A DNA stretch of 64,000 bases from Longitalea luteola (GTDB lineage Bacteria; Bacteroidota; Bacteroidia; Chitinophagales; Chitinophagaceae). The stretch is from positions 1 to 64,000 of the forward strand of contig NZ_JAFIQX010000015.1 of NCBI RefSeq assembly GCF_017356035.1, given 5' to 3'. Positions 41,451 through 50,391 of the stretch are shown in pieces. Position numbers and translations under genes: made by a program. The first letter of the stretch is position 1. Every line of letters starts with the position of its first letter. The notes beneath the pieces are model-generated. The model was not told the origin of the DNA, did no database searches, and was given only the letters and a program-made list of their open reading frames with translations.

Positions 41451-42215
41451 TCAAGCCCTCTGTGTTAAAAACGAAAGAAATCTATCCAACCCCTTTCTTT
41501 TCTCGGGCGTAAGCGCATAACTGATATGCCCGGTGTAATATTTGTGCAGGTCGAAGACCGGGTATGGGTTTTCAGCCACGGCTTTATCGATATTTTCGAG
41601 CCCCAGTTTATTGGCCGCATTAAAATCTGCAATAAAATCATCCGGCAACGGTTTATTGCTCACCCAGGCGGCAAAAACAAAATCTAACCCGGTCATTTTG
41701 ATCCAGGCTTCGCCCAGGTCATACATATAAGTTGAAACCTTCCGCTGTTCCAATGCCCGGTCGCCAATGACTACGCCCGCGGTGGTTCCTTTGATAGATG
41801 CCCGGTAATCAGACCGCGTATCAACGAGCTCCGGTTCAATTTGCCAGTATTTACGTAACAACAGTTTAGCAAGAGCCACGGAAGTCCGGCTCTGGTAATC
41901 GAGTAGTACTCTTTCTATCTTTTCTATCGGAACTTCACTAAAAATGCCCACGGAAGCCACCGGTCCTGTACATCCTATACAATAGTCGGTAATGATATGA
42001 TGCTCTTTTAGCTGCGGGATCACCGCCACAGGAACCAGGCCCACATCAATTGTTCCCTCCACCAGCATCCTTGCTACATTGGCCGGGTAATCTTCTATCA
42101 ATAATAGCTTATCCGCCACAGGCGCACGCTGAATTCCATAAATTAAAGGCTTCGTATTGAGATAATTAACAATTCCAACCTTAATCTTATTCAATTGAAT
42201 TAATTTTGCGGTCAC
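41451..42215 (-). CDS. mqnA: Chorismate dehydratase MqnA (futalosine menaquinone pathway)
   Basis: 254 residues from GTG 42215; a TTG at 42194 would give MNKIKVGIVNYL, also a normal start for this family. Landmarks are IVNYLNTKPLIYGI, MLVEGTIDVGLVPVAVIPQL, CIGCTGPVASVGIFSEVP, LLDYQSRTSVALAKLLL, GVVIGDRAL and FVFAAWVSNKPLP. MqnA dehydrates chorismate to 3-enolpyruvyl-benzoate, the first step of the futalosine route to menaquinone. It is divergent from purB with only ~36 bp between them. Confidence 0.93.
   Translation of the reverse strand: MTAKLIQLNKIKVGIVNYLNTKPLIYGIQRAPVADKLLLIEDYPANVARMLVEGTIDVGLVPVAVIPQLKEHHIITDYCIGCTGPVASVGIFSEVPIEKIERVLLDYQSRTSVALAKLLLRKYWQIEPELVDTRSDYRASIKGTTAGVVIGDRALEQRKVSTYMYDLGEAWIKMTGLDFVFAAWVSNKPLPDDFIADFNAANKLGLENIDKAVAENPYPVFDLHKYYTGHISYALTPEKRKGLDRFLSFLTQRA
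42201..42208 (+). promoter_or_regulatory. -7 promoter motif of purB
   Basis: TAATTTTG at 42201-42208 fits TAnnTTTG. It lies inside the first codons of the divergent mqnA frame and would start purB transcription about 40 nt before the ATG at 42252. No -33 TTTG is seen. Confidence 0.4.
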
Positions 42216-42251
42216 AAAGGTACTCGACGAGCCTTAAAACAACAATTGTTC

Positions 42252-43598
42252 ATGGAACTAAACGCACTCACGGCCATTTCTCCGGTTGACGGACGTTATC
42301 GCCACCAGGTTCAACATTTAGATGACTATTTTTCCGAATTCGCGCTCATAAAATACCGCGTACTGGTAGAAGTAGAGTATGTGCGGTTCCTGGCCGACAA
42401 AAAATTCTTCACCCTTACCCCCGCACAGAAAAAAGCTTTGCAGGAAGTTTGTGAGAATTTCTCCATTGAAGACGCTCAAAAGATAAAAGACACAGAAAAG
42501 ATCACCAACCACGACGTAAAGGCCGTGGAATATTTTCTGAAACAAAAAATGGCTGCGATCGATGCTGAAAACCTGCAGGAATGGGTGCACTTTGGGCTGA
42601 CCTCGCAGGATATTAATAATACGGCCATTCCGCTCTCATGGAAACAGGCCATCGAAAATGAATACCTCCCTGCCCTGCTGAACTTCAACCGGCAGCTGGA
42701 GATCCTGGCTACCGACTGGAAGGAAGTTTCCATGCTGGCGCATACGCATGGACAGCCAGCCAGTCCAACCCGCCTGGGAAAAGAGATCATGGTCTTTGTA
42801 GAACGCATCGGCAACCAGGTAGAACAGATCATAAACATCCCTGTTACCGCCAAGTTTGGTGGGGCTACCGGTAACTTCAATGCCCATTCGGTGGCCTTTC
42901 CCGAAAAAGACTGGATTGCCCTGGGCAACGAATTCGTGGAAGGCGTGCTGGGTTTGCAACGTCAGCAGTTCACTACACAAATTGAACACTACGATAACCT
43001 GGCCGCGCATTTCGATTCCATGAAGCGTATCAACAACATCCTGATCGACCTTTGCCGCGATATGTGGACCTACATTTCCATGGACTACTTTAAACAACGC
43101 ACGCTGAAGGGCGAAGTAGGTTCCAGCGCCATGCCGCACAAGGTTAACCCCATCGATTTTGAAAATGCGGAAGGTAATCTGGGTATTGCCAATGCGCTGC
43201 TCGAGCACCTGGCTGCCAAATTACCGGTAAGCCGTTTGCAACGCGATCTTACCGACTCCACCGTATTGCGTAATATCGGTGTTCCTTTTGCACATATCAT
43301 ACTCGCTATAAAATCCATTGAAAAAGGATTGGGCAAACTGGTATTGAATGCCGCCGCTATTAATTCCGACCTGGAAGATAACTGGGCGGTGGTGACCGAA
43401 GGCATTCAAACCATCTTACGCCGCGAAAATTATCCTCAGCCATACGAGGCATTGAAAGAACTCACCCGCGGTAAAAATGGCATTAACCAGGAAACCATTC
43501 ACCAGTTCATCGACGGACTCAAAGTTTCCGCCGCCATTAAAAAAGAATTGAAAAAGATCACGCCGCAGAATTATACGGGGGTGAATCCTGAATTTTAG
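42252..43598 (+). CDS. purB: Adenylosuccinate lyase
   Basis: 448 residues from ATG 42252 (MELNALTAISPVDGRY); a TTG two codons earlier is less likely. It belongs to the fumarase/aspartase superfamily with the signature GSSAMPHKVNPIDFENAEGN. HFGLTSQDINNTAIPLSW and MLAHTHGQPASPTRLGKE carry the catalytic and substrate-binding residues. It cleaves SAICAR and adenylosuccinate in purine synthesis. The length matches the E. coli-type enzyme. It is followed by an inverted GATAAT repeat at the convergent junction with the tandem-acetyltransferase gene. Confidence 0.98.
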   Translation: MELNALTAISPVDGRYRHQVQHLDDYFSEFALIKYRVLVEVEYVRFLADKKFFTLTPAQKKALQEVCENFSIEDAQKIKDTEKITNHDVKAVEYFLKQKMAAIDAENLQEWVHFGLTSQDINNTAIPLSWKQAIENEYLPALLNFNRQLEILATDWKEVSMLAHTHGQPASPTRLGKEIMVFVERIGNQVEQIINIPVTAKFGGATGNFNAHSVAFPEKDWIALGNEFVEGVLGLQRQQFTTQIEHYDNLAAHFDSMKRINNILIDLCRDMWTYISMDYFKQRTLKGEVGSSAMPHKVNPIDFENAEGNLGIANALLEHLAAKLPVSRLQRDLTDSTVLRNIGVPFAHIILAIKSIEKGLGKLVLNAAAINSDLEDNWAVVTEGIQTILRRENYPQPYEALKELTRGKNGINQETIHQFIDGLKVSAAIKKELKKITPQNYTGVNPEF

Positions 43599-43600
43599 AC

Positions 43601-43738
43601 TAATGTGATGATGTGATAATGTGATGATTGAATACAATTATTTAAATGCTTTCGCGTGAAGTTCCATCAAGTACGGACTGCTGAACGTTGAAGCATTATC
43701 AAATTATCAAATTATTGAATTATCACATTATCACATTG
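43601..43738. repeat. GATAAT-word inverted element with GCGAAAGC core
   Basis: The left arm at 43601-43630 (GTGATGAT, GTGATAAT words) begins directly after the purB stop. The right arm at 43696-43738 (ATTATCAA, ATTATCAC words) ends in the stop region of the minus-strand gene. The ~65 bp centre holds GCTTTCGCG (43648-43656, reverse complement CGCGAAAGC), shared with the elements at 44764 and 48737. Confidence 0.85.
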
Positions 43739-44756
43739 GTATCGTGTATCTCCACCACAAATTGCCACCCAGGCTGGAAAGCAGAACAAACCCATTCTTC
43801 TCCACCACTCTGATAGATGGTTTATTGTCGGCACGCGTTTCGGCAAATACCGTTTTTATATCAGGGCGGCTGGCCGCCCATTGCAACAAGCCTTTCACGG
43901 CTTCAGTCATGTACCCCTTGTTCTGCATCGCCGGCATGGTACCATAACCGATCTCCACCTCGCCACTGGCTGTAGGCACCCCTTTAAATCCTATCTCTGC
44001 TACGATCACTTTGCTTTGTTTATCTACCACCAGCCAGAAGGTATGGAATAAATAATCGTCGCCGGCCCTTTCCATTGCGGGCAGCGTAATTTGCGAAACC
44101 CTGCTTGCAACCGGGGGCGAAACAGTACGGCCGAATGGCGTTAGCCCCAGGGCTTTTTCCAGTTGATCGCCTGCTTTCAGGTACAATTCCAATTGATTGA
44201 TTGTAAGTGGAAATAAATGAAGCCTTTCTGTTTCTATAACGTTCGGATTGTGGCTGGTAAAATAACACAGCATTTTATTACCTTCCCTGATATCGGGTTG
44301 TTTTTTGAACCCACTCCGCAACAATACTTTTTGCGATGCAATATTCTCCTGTTCTGTAATGGCCACGATCTGCGGCAGCTTCATTGTGTCAAAAGCATAC
44401 CGGCGGCCAGCCAGGGTGCTTTCCGTAGCATACCCCCTGCCCCAATAATCTTTCAGTAAAGCATAGCCTAATTGTATTTCGGTGTGCCGTTTTGGATCGG
44501 TAGTTTCAACAGGAATAATAGCAAAGGAGCCAACGAAGGTTCCGGAATCTTTTTCCGCCATGGCCCAGCGGCCCATCAGTGGATGTTGTTCGTAGAACTG
44601 GATGTTCCGCCTGAGAAAGATCAAACACTCCTGCCGGTCGCGCGGTTCGCGGATGTATCTCATGATCTCGGCATCTCCGTTGATAGCGAAGAAATTGGCT
44701 TCATCGGCCAATGTATAGCGACGAATAAGCAACCGGTTTGTTTCGAAAATAACCAT
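43731..44756 (-). CDS. Tandem GNAT acetyltransferase (two RimJ/RimL-type domains)
   Basis: 341 residues with two GNAT domains in one chain. Domain 1 (1-170) has ETNRLLIRRYTLADEANFF, LGYALLKDYWGRGYATE and ENIASQKVLLRSGF. Domain 2 (173-341) has IETERLHLFPLTINQLELYL, IGYGTMPAMQNKGYMTEAVKGLL and NKPSIRVVEKNGFVLL. Both keep the acetyl-CoA loop (G-R-G-Y / N-K-G-Y) and the Asn-Ser/x-x-V-x-x-x-x-G-F element, so both may be active. The family acetylates protein N-termini or small molecules; the substrate is unknown. The gene is flanked on both sides by GATAAT repeat elements. Confidence 0.9.
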   Translation of the reverse strand: MVIFETNRLLIRRYTLADEANFFAINGDAEIMRYIREPRDRQECLIFLRRNIQFYEQHPLMGRWAMAEKDSGTFVGSFAIIPVETTDPKRHTEIQLGYALLKDYWGRGYATESTLAGRRYAFDTMKLPQIVAITEQENIASQKVLLRSGFKKQPDIREGNKMLCYFTSHNPNVIETERLHLFPLTINQLELYLKAGDQLEKALGLTPFGRTVSPPVASRVSQITLPAMERAGDDYLFHTFWLVVDKQSKVIVAEIGFKGVPTASGEVEIGYGTMPAMQNKGYMTEAVKGLLQWAASRPDIKTVFAETRADNKPSIRVVEKNGFVLLSSLGGNLWWRYTIPM

Positions 44757-44763
44757 ACCACCT

Positions 44764-44899
44764 GATTAGATAATGTGATAATTTGATAATGTGATAACGG
44801 CCTATTGCGAAAGCTTCTTTTAAATGCTAACCTAACGCGAAGCACCCGCACAACTTGTATTTAATTATCAAATTAGCTAATTATCATATTATCACATTG
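44764..44899. repeat. GATAAT-word inverted element with GCGAAAGC core
   Basis: The left arm at 44764-44798 (GTGATAAT, TTGATAAT, GTGATAAC) and the right arm at 44863-44899 (ATTATCAA, TTAGCTAA, ATTATCAT, ATTATCAC) flank a ~65 bp centre. The centre has GCGAAAGC at 44807-44814, then ACGCGAAGC and AACTTGTATTTAATTATCA. The latter is shared almost base for base with the element at 48737. It separates prfC (stop side) from the acetyltransferase start on the minus strand. Confidence 0.85.
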
Positions 44900-44901
44900 C
44901 T

Positions 44902-46500
44902 CTACACTGCTTCTTTATGGATCTCACTGGTAAAGTGGAACTCTATATCGGGGTTATTGGTGCGTTCGGTATTCAGGAACCATTCGCTTTGGGCGAGGTA
45001 CACCAGGTGCCCGTCTTTATCGGTGGCGATATTGTTCGATTTAAAGCGGGTGAAATCATCCAGCTTTTTAGGATCGGCACTGGTGATCCAGCAGGCTTTG
45101 TAATAAGGCAAGGCCCTGAACTCGCACGAAGCACCGTACTCTTGCAACAGGCGGTACTGGATCACCTCGAACTGCAGGTCGCCCACACAGCCAATGATCT
45201 TTTTATTACCGCCGAACTGTGTGAACAGCTGCGCAACACCCTCATCCGTAAGCTGCAAAAGACCTTTTTCCAGTTGCTTGGTTTTCATCGGGTCTTTATT
45301 GATCACCTCTTTAAATATTTCAGGCGAAAACGAGGGAATGCCGGTAAAGTAAAAATTTTCTCCTTCAGTGAGCGTATCGCCGATCTTGAAGTTGCCGGTA
45401 TCAAACAAACCCACCACGTCGCCAGGGTATGCTTCTTCAATAACATCCTTGTCGCGGGCCATGAAAGTATAAGGGTTACTGAACCTGACATCTTTATCGA
45501 GCCGTACGTGATGGAAATATTTGTTCCGCTCGAACCGGCCGCTGCAAACCCGTAAAAACGCAATACGGTCGCGGTGTTTGGGATCGAGGTTGGCATGGAT
45601 CTTAAAAATAAAGCCAGAGAACTTGTCTTCTGTCGGCGGAATATCGCGAACAGAAGTAGGCCGCGGACGTGGAATGGGTGCAATGCGGATGAAAGTATCC
45701 AGCATTTCCTTTACTCCGAAGTTGTTGATGGCGCTGCCGAAGAAAACAGGGGCTACTTTACCCGACAGGTAATCATTGACCGGCAATTCGCCGTAAACGC
45801 CTTCAATGAGTTCGACGTCCTCGCGTAAGATGGCTGCATCCTTCTCGCCCAGTTTTTCGTCGAGCACGGGCAGGCTCAGGTCAGAGATCTGCACCGCATC
45901 TTCATCATCGGTAACCTTGGTATTGGCGGTGAAGAGCAGCAGGTTCTTATCGTGCAGGTTATACACTCCCTTGAAGTCCTTACCACTGTTGATGGGCCAG
46001 GTCATGGGGTGCAGGGAGATCTTCAATTCATTTTCTATTTCTTCCAGCAGGTCGAACCGGTTCTTGCCATCGCGGTCCATTTTGTTGATGAACACGATCA
46101 CCGGGGTGTCGCGCATGCGGCACACTTCCATCAGGCGGCGGGTCTGTTCTTCGACCCCGTTCACGCTGTCAACCACCAGGATAACGCTGTCGACGGCTGT
46201 AAGGGTGCGGTATGTATCTTCCGCAAAATCCTTGTGACCAGGGGTATCGAGCAGGTTAATTAAAATATTTTTGTACTCGAAGCTCATTACCGACGTGGCC
46301 ACCGAGATACCTCTCTGGCGTTCTATTTCCATAAAGTCGCTGGTAGCGTGTTTTTTGATCTTGTTGCTTTTTACCGCGCCGGCCGTTTGAATGGCGCCGC
46401 CGAACAGCAGGAATTTCTCGGTAAGGGTTGTTTTACCGGCGTCAGGGTGCGAGATAATAGCAAAAGTGCGTCGTTTATGAATTTCGTTGTTGTATTTCAT
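44902..46500 (-). CDS. prfC: Peptide chain release factor 3
   Basis: 532 residues from ATG 46500 ([20 protein letters not shown]); the frame is open further upstream, but that part has no family match. GTPase motifs: G1 [10 protein letters not shown], switch [14 protein letters not shown]3 [12 protein letters not shown]4 INKMDRDG. The later sequence (YSLHP..., [33 protein letters not shown]) matches RF3 rather than EF-G. RF3 recycles RF1/RF2 after termination. A GATAAT repeat element follows its stop directly. Confidence 0.97.
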   Translation of the reverse strand: MKYNNEIHKRRTFAIISHPDAGKTTLTEKFLLFGGAIQTAGAVKSNKIKKHATSDFMEIERQRGISVATSVMSFEYKNILINLLDTPGHKDFAEDTYRTLTAVDSVILVVDSVNGVEEQTRRLMEVCRMRDTPVIVFINKMDRDGKNRFDLLEEIENELKISLHPMTWPINSGKDFKGVYNLHDKNLLLFTANTKVTDDEDAVQISDLSLPVLDEKLGEKDAAILREDVELIEGVYGELPVNDYLSGKVAPVFFGSAINNFGVKEMLDTFIRIAPIPRPRPTSVRDIPPTEDKFSGFIFKIHANLDPKHRDRIAFLRVCSGRFERNKYFHHVRLDKDVRFSNPYTFMARDKDVIEEAYPGDVVGLFDTGNFKIGDTLTEGENFYFTGIPSFSPEIFKEVINKDPMKTKQLEKGLLQLTDEGVAQLFTQFGGNKKIIGCVGDLQFEVIQYRLLQEYGASCEFRALPYYKACWITSADPKKLDDFTRFKSNNIATDKDGHLVYLAQSEWFLNTERTNNPDIEFHFTSEIHKEAV

Positions 46501-46688
46501 TGTGTTATATACTTTCAGGAGGCAAAATCGGTCTCCCGAAAATTGCCGCAAAGGTAAGGTTTGCCGCGGGATTTTTTGGTGTCTTTCACAGACTATTACT
46601 ACCCGTTTGGTATGCAAACTGTTAAAAATCAGACTTAATAAAATAAGTGCCGCAAAAAGCAGTTTAACAATAGCCCAAACCGCCATTC

Positions 46689-47002
46689 ATGAAAAAAAAG
46701 ATCGCACTGGCCGCGCTGCTTTTCAGTTTCATCTTTTCACAGGCTCAAACGCCCGATGCCCTCGTGCGGGCCGTACGGGAAAACCTAACCTCCACCAGTT
46801 AAACGAACGATTGTCTGCCGAAGAAAAACAATTGCTCGAAAAAATCTGCCAGTCGAAGGAAAAGACAAACTTCTCACGCGGGGGTTGTTATAGTCCGCAA
46901 AGTAAGGAGATCAACGCTGTTCTTTCCGAAAATCTATCTCACCTGGCCAATTTGGTAATAGAACAGTGTCATTTGGCAAATAGCTTCGCCGCTCCGCATT
47001 AG
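46689..47002 (+). pseudogene. Degraded secreted-protein gene (signal peptide plus shifted remainder)
   Basis: ATG 46689 opens MKKKIALAALLFSFIFSQAQ, a clear signal peptide. The frame ends after 37 residues at TAA 46800-46802, just after VRAVRENLTSTS. In the next frame the sequence continues plausibly as LHQLNERLSAEEKQLLEKICQSKEK...CYSPQSKEINAVLSENLSHLANL to a stop at 47000-47002. This looks like a short secreted protein broken by a frameshift, or two overlapping scraps. Family unknown. It stands divergently upstream of prfC. Confidence 0.5.
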
Positions 47003-47030
47003 CACATTATCAAATCATCACATCAGAATT
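46998..47030. repeat. Short ATTATCAA / GCACAT word run
   Basis: A ~33 bp run (TTAGCACATTATCAAATCAT, then CACATCAG) of the same words as in the long arrays. It fills the gap between the degraded ORF and the stop of the MgtC-family gene. Only one arm is present. Confidence 0.6.
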
Positions 47031-47655
47031 CAAATTTCTCCACATTCGCGTCATTCAACATATAATGGATAAACGCATTGTGCTGCTCCCGGGAGCCTTC
47101 CGCTTCCCACGTGCCCCAAACGGTTTGCTGGTGCCGGCATTGCGGTCCGCGCCGGAAGCTCAGCTGGTGTTGTTTCATCAATGCTTCATAATGTTCAAAG
47201 ACCTTGTCGCGGTAGGTACAGGTGATCTTATAGGTATGGGTGCGGTTAATCCGGTCCATCCAGGTTTCAATGACCGTGAACGCCTGCAGGATGCCTACCA
47301 GGATGATACAGCCCATCAAAGATGCGTACTGATGGCCTGCACCAACGCCCATGCCCAGGGCCGCCGTTACCCAAATGGTAGCCGCGGTGGTAACACCATT
47401 GATGCCGGTGCCACCCATAAAGATCACCCCGGCGCCCACAAACCCGATCCCCGCAACAATGCCGCCGGCGATACGGTCGGGCGAATGCTCATGGCCGATC
47501 TCCATGGAAAACATGGTGAACATGGTTGAACCGAGGCAGATCAGCATCAGCGTACGCAAGCCGGCCGATTTACTATGATACTCTCTTTCGGCGCCAATAA
47601 TGCCCCCGATCAATACAGAGATGAGCAATTTGGTTATTATGTCCAATGTTTCCAT
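47023..47655 (-). CDS. MgtC/SapB-family membrane protein
   Basis: 210 residues from ATG 47655 (METLDIITKLLISVLIGGIIG); an in-frame ATG at 47691 would add 12 residues. The first ~130 residues are the MgtC membrane domain: GGIIGAEREYHSKSAGLRTLMLICLGSTMFTMFS, DRIAGGIVAGIGFVGAGVIF and GVTTAATIWVTAALGMGVGAG. The C-terminal ~75 residues form a soluble ACT-like tail (HTYKITCTYRDKVFEHYEALMKQH). MgtC proteins affect magnesium homeostasis and ATP synthase regulation in some bacteria; the role in this organism is not known. Confidence 0.92.
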   Translation of the reverse strand: METLDIITKLLISVLIGGIIGAEREYHSKSAGLRTLMLICLGSTMFTMFSMEIGHEHSPDRIAGGIVAGIGFVGAGVIFMGGTGINGVTTAATIWVTAALGMGVGAGHQYASLMGCIILVGILQAFTVIETWMDRINRTHTYKITCTYRDKVFEHYEALMKQHQLSFRRGPQCRHQQTVWGTWEAEGSREQHNAFIHYMLNDANVEKFEF

Positions 47656-47700
47656 GGTTGGTAAGTTGAAGAATTTATGAAACAAGCCCATGCGGGTTCG

Positions 47701-47862
47701 GGGTTACCAGTTACCCGTTGCCAGCCCCTAAATTCAGCAGGCTAACCCATTGGCAGGCGGTCTGTGTGTTTGCCCGGTAACCGGAAACCGGTAACTCGTA
47801 ACAGCTAACTTAAAGCGACGACACCTGAAACATGTAACTTGTAACCCTGAAACTAGTATCTT
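47701..47862. repeat. GTAAC-word repeats between mgtC-like and epimerase genes
   Basis: Left words GGTTACCAGTTACCCG (about 47703-47718) and a central CCGGTAACCGGAAACCGGTAAC (split words, about 47780-47801), then right words CCTGAAAC, ATGTAACTTGTAACC (about 47823-47852). The word GTAACCTG links it with the array upstream of valS. ATACCTGG-like promoter sequence is absent, but GTATCTTGG at 47853-47861 may be a weak -7 element for the next gene. Confidence 0.55.
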
Positions 47863-47868
47863 GGCCCC

Positions 47869-48738
47869 ATGTTTACCATCGAAAACCAACAGATCAAAGC
47901 CGTTATCAAAGCCAAAGGCGCCGAGCTTACCCAGTTAGTTCACAAAGAGCACCAGCTCGATTATATGTGGGCCGGTGATCCTGCTGTTTGGGGCAAACAT
48001 TCGCCGGTATTGTTCCCTATAGTAGGTGCATTAAAAAATAATACCTATTTCTGTAACGGGCAGAACTACCAGCTGCCGCGGCATGGTTTTGCGCGCGACA
48101 AACAATTTGCCATTGAAGAGCAAAAGGCCGATACCATCACCTTTCTGTTGCGCCACGATGCAGAAACGCTCACTGTTTTTCCATTTCCGTTTGAATTCCG
48201 CATCCGCTATACCCTGGTCGAAAACGCCCTCGCAGTGGCCTATGAAGTACTGAATACCGGCGATAACGTCATGTATTTTTCCGTTGGCGCCCACCCGGCG
48301 TTTAAAATACCGCTGGTGCCAGGCACTGAATATACCGATTATTATCTCCAGTTCAATCAAACGGAGACCGCCCCCCGCTGGCCTATTTCACCCGAGGGAC
48401 TGATTGAATCGTCGCCACTGCCGTTACTTGAAAACAGCAACCGGCTGAATTTGTCGAAAGACCTATTTCAAAAAGACGCACTGGTTTTCAAGGGAATGAG
48501 TGCTACGATTGTCACTTTGGGTTCCGGTAAAACAGATCATGGTTTCCGTTTCGATTATCCGGGCTTTCCATTTCTCGGCATCTGGGCAGCCAAAAACGCC
48601 GATTTTGTTTGTATCGAACCCTGGTGCGGCATTGCCGACAGCGTAAGCACCAACCAGCAGCTGCAGGATAAAGAAGGGATCAATAAACTGGAAGCGAGTG
48701 AGTCCTTCACCCGAACATGGACTATTACTTTATACTAA
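47869..48738 (+). CDS. Aldose 1-epimerase family protein (LacX-like)
   Basis: 289 residues, galactose-mutarotase-like beta-sandwich. Landmarks are KAKGAELTQLVHKEHQLDYMWAGDPAVWGKHSPVLFPIVGALKN, LPRHGFARDKQF (catalytic His region), YFSVGAHPAFKIPL and FVCIEPWCGIADSV (catalytic Glu region). The LacX-like subgroup is common in Bacteroidota and probably interconverts anomers of a sugar or phosphosugar. The ATG at 47869 gives the usual short N-terminus (MFTIENQQIKAVIKAKGAEL). A GATAAT element follows its stop. Confidence 0.92.
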   Translation: MFTIENQQIKAVIKAKGAELTQLVHKEHQLDYMWAGDPAVWGKHSPVLFPIVGALKNNTYFCNGQNYQLPRHGFARDKQFAIEEQKADTITFLLRHDAETLTVFPFPFEFRIRYTLVENALAVAYEVLNTGDNVMYFSVGAHPAFKIPLVPGTEYTDYYLQFNQTETAPRWPISPEGLIESSPLPLLENSNRLNLSKDLFQKDALVFKGMSATIVTLGSGKTDHGFRFDYPGFPFLGIWAAKNADFVCIEPWCGIADSVSTNQQLQDKEGINKLEASESFTRTWTITLY

Positions 48739-48882
48739 TGTAATAATGTGATAATATGATGATGTGATGATGCTTACATGTAACAGTCAATTATCAAAGG
48801 CTACCTCACGCGAAAGCTATAGCAGTAACTTGTATTTCAATTATCACATTATCAAATTATCAAATTAGCTAATTATTCCAAT
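48737..48882. repeat. GATAAT-word inverted element with GCGAAAGC core
   Basis: The left arm at 48737-48775 (GTAATAAT, GTGATAAT, GATGATGT) starts at the stop codon of the epimerase gene. The right arm at 48838-48882 (ATTATCAC, ATTATCAA, TTAGCTAA) follows a ~65 bp centre carrying CGCGAAAGC (48809-48817) and AACTTGTATTTCAATTATCA. These core words match the elements at 43601 (inverted) and 44764. Confidence 0.85.
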
Positions 48883-48939
48883 GGTCATCGAACACAACCA
48901 CTTAACACACTGACTATTTAACAATTGGAGCGTTCAATT

Positions 48940-48947
48940 TACATTTG
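48940..48947 (+). promoter_or_regulatory. -7 promoter motif abutting the ABC permease start
   Basis: TACATTTG at 48940-48947 fits TAnnTTTG and ends only 3 nt before the ATG at 48951. ATTT at 48916-48919 lies at -33 spacing. If used, the mRNA would begin at or next to the start codon. Confidence 0.45.
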
Positions 48948-48950
48948 GTC

Positions 48951-50201
48951 ATGCGCCGTGTTCTCGAAATACTGAGCAGTAGCCTCAACCTCACCTGGCA
49001 GGAATTCAAAAGCCATAAGATTCGCACCTTGCTGTCGCTGACCGGGGTGGCCTTTGGTATTTTTTGCATCATCAGCGTGCTGGCTACCGTCGACAGTCTC
49101 GAATACCAGGTTCAGAAAGACATCAAGGCCCTGGGCACCAATACCGTTTACATCGATAAATGGGTGTATGCCGGCGGTCCCGACTATCCCTGGTGGCGCT
49201 ATGTAAAACGCCCTGCTCCCACCTACGAAGAAATGCAACTGGTTAAACAAAAAGTACCGGCAGCCGCCAATGTAGCCTTCAATATCAGCACTACAGGTTA
49301 TGTGGGTTTTGAGAACGATGTGGTGAACAATATCAATTATTACGGTATCACCGAAGAATTTGTAAATATTCAACCGGTAGAGATCCAGATCGGCCGCTAC
49401 CTGCAACCCGCCGATTACGATTTTGCCGCCAACGTGGTTGTGCTGGGTTACACCGTTGCCGAAACCCTGTTCGGCAAAGCAGAAAAAGCTCCCGGCAAAA
49501 CGCTTGTCCTTAAATCGGGCAAACGCGCCCTGGTGGTCGGACTGATCAAAAAACAGGGCCGCGGAATAGTAGGCGGCTGGGAGTACGATAACAGCGTTCT
49601 CATGCCGCTGGGCTTTATGAAACAAATGGTGCGGGAAAAGAACAGCAACCCCATCATCATGGTGCAGGGTAAAGAATCGGTGCCCATGGAGCAGCTACGT
49701 GATGAGCTCACAGGCGCCATGCGTTCCATCCGCAAATTAAAACCCACCCAGGAAGACGATTTTGCCCTGAACGATATCGACGCTTTCAGCAGTTTTGCCA
49801 GCAATATCTTCAGCGGCATCAATAAAGGCGGCTGGGCCATTGCCACGCTTTCGTTGATCGTAGGCATGTTCGGCGTGGCCAATATCATGTTCGTGACCGT
49901 GCGGGAACGCACGCCGCAGATCGGACTGAAAAAGGCCATCGGCGCCAAACGCTCAGTTATCCTGACCGAATTCCTGCTTGAAAGCGCGTTCCTTTGCATC
50001 ATGGGCGGACTGCTCGGGCTGATCGTCGTATTCTTGCTCACCCTCGCCTCACAGGCCATCTTTGGATTTGCCGTGTTCATCGCTCCCAAGATCCTGATCC
50101 TGGCCATCACCATTTGTATCATCGTAGGCGTATTAGCCGGCATCATCCCCGCGTCTATTGCCGCAAAAATGGATCCCGTTGTTGCGATACGCAGCAAGTA
50201 A
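48951..50201 (+). CDS. ABC transporter permease (MacB/FtsX family)
   Basis: 416 residues from ATG 48951 (MRRVLEILSSSLNLTWQEFKSHKIRTLLSLTGVAFG); TTG 48945 is an alternative. It has the MacB topology: one membrane helix near the N-terminus, a periplasmic domain (about 50-280, MacB_PCD), and three C-terminal helices with the FtsX motif ERTPQIGLKKAIGAKRSVILTEFLLESAFLCIMGGLLGL. MacB-like permeases work with an ATPase and often an adaptor to move lipoproteins or export peptides. No ATPase gene is adjacent here, so the partner lies elsewhere. Confidence 0.93.
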   Translation: MRRVLEILSSSLNLTWQEFKSHKIRTLLSLTGVAFGIFCIISVLATVDSLEYQVQKDIKALGTNTVYIDKWVYAGGPDYPWWRYVKRPAPTYEEMQLVKQKVPAAANVAFNISTTGYVGFENDVVNNINYYGITEEFVNIQPVEIQIGRYLQPADYDFAANVVVLGYTVAETLFGKAEKAPGKTLVLKSGKRALVVGLIKKQGRGIVGGWEYDNSVLMPLGFMKQMVREKNSNPIIMVQGKESVPMEQLRDELTGAMRSIRKLKPTQEDDFALNDIDAFSSFASNIFSGINKGGWAIATLSLIVGMFGVANIMFVTVRERTPQIGLKKAIGAKRSVILTEFLLESAFLCIMGGLLGLIVVFLLTLASQAIFGFAVFIAPKILILAITICIIVGVLAGIIPASIAAKMDPVVAIRSK

Positions 50202-50202
50202 A

Positions 50203-50370
50203 TTAATGTGATAATTAGCAAATGTGATAATTTGATAATTAAATAGCAATTCCTGTCACAAACTATTGTATTGCTCTCGCGCGAGATTAGCCTTTAATAA
50301 AGACTATTACCCTGTAAGCATTATCACATCATCACATCATCACATCATCACATCATCACATTAGCTAATT
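50203..50370. repeat. GATAAT-word inverted element between the ABC permease and tsaD
   Basis: The left arm at 50203-50245 has GTGATAAT, TTGATAAT words. The right arm at 50318-50370 has ATTATCAC, then five ATCATCAC words and TTAGCTAA. The ~70 bp centre holds GCTCTCGCG (50271-50279), close to the reverse complement of the CGCGAAAGC core seen in sister elements. The perfect CATCACAT run of the right arm looks freshly expanded. Confidence 0.85.
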
Positions 50371-50379
50371 ACCATTGCT

Positions 50380-50387
50380 TATATTTG
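50380..50387 (+). promoter_or_regulatory. -7 promoter motif abutting the tsaD start
   Basis: TATATTTG at 50380-50387 fits TAnnTTTG and lies 4 nt before the GTG start of tsaD at 50392. No -33 TTTG is found because that position lies in the repeat arm. If active, it would give a leaderless transcript. Confidence 0.4.
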
Positions 50388-50391
50388 CAAA

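Noticed and set aside
45303-46263. Plus-strand and alternative-frame ORFs opposite prfC
   Set aside because: They overlap the strongly supported RF3 gene and have no independent features.
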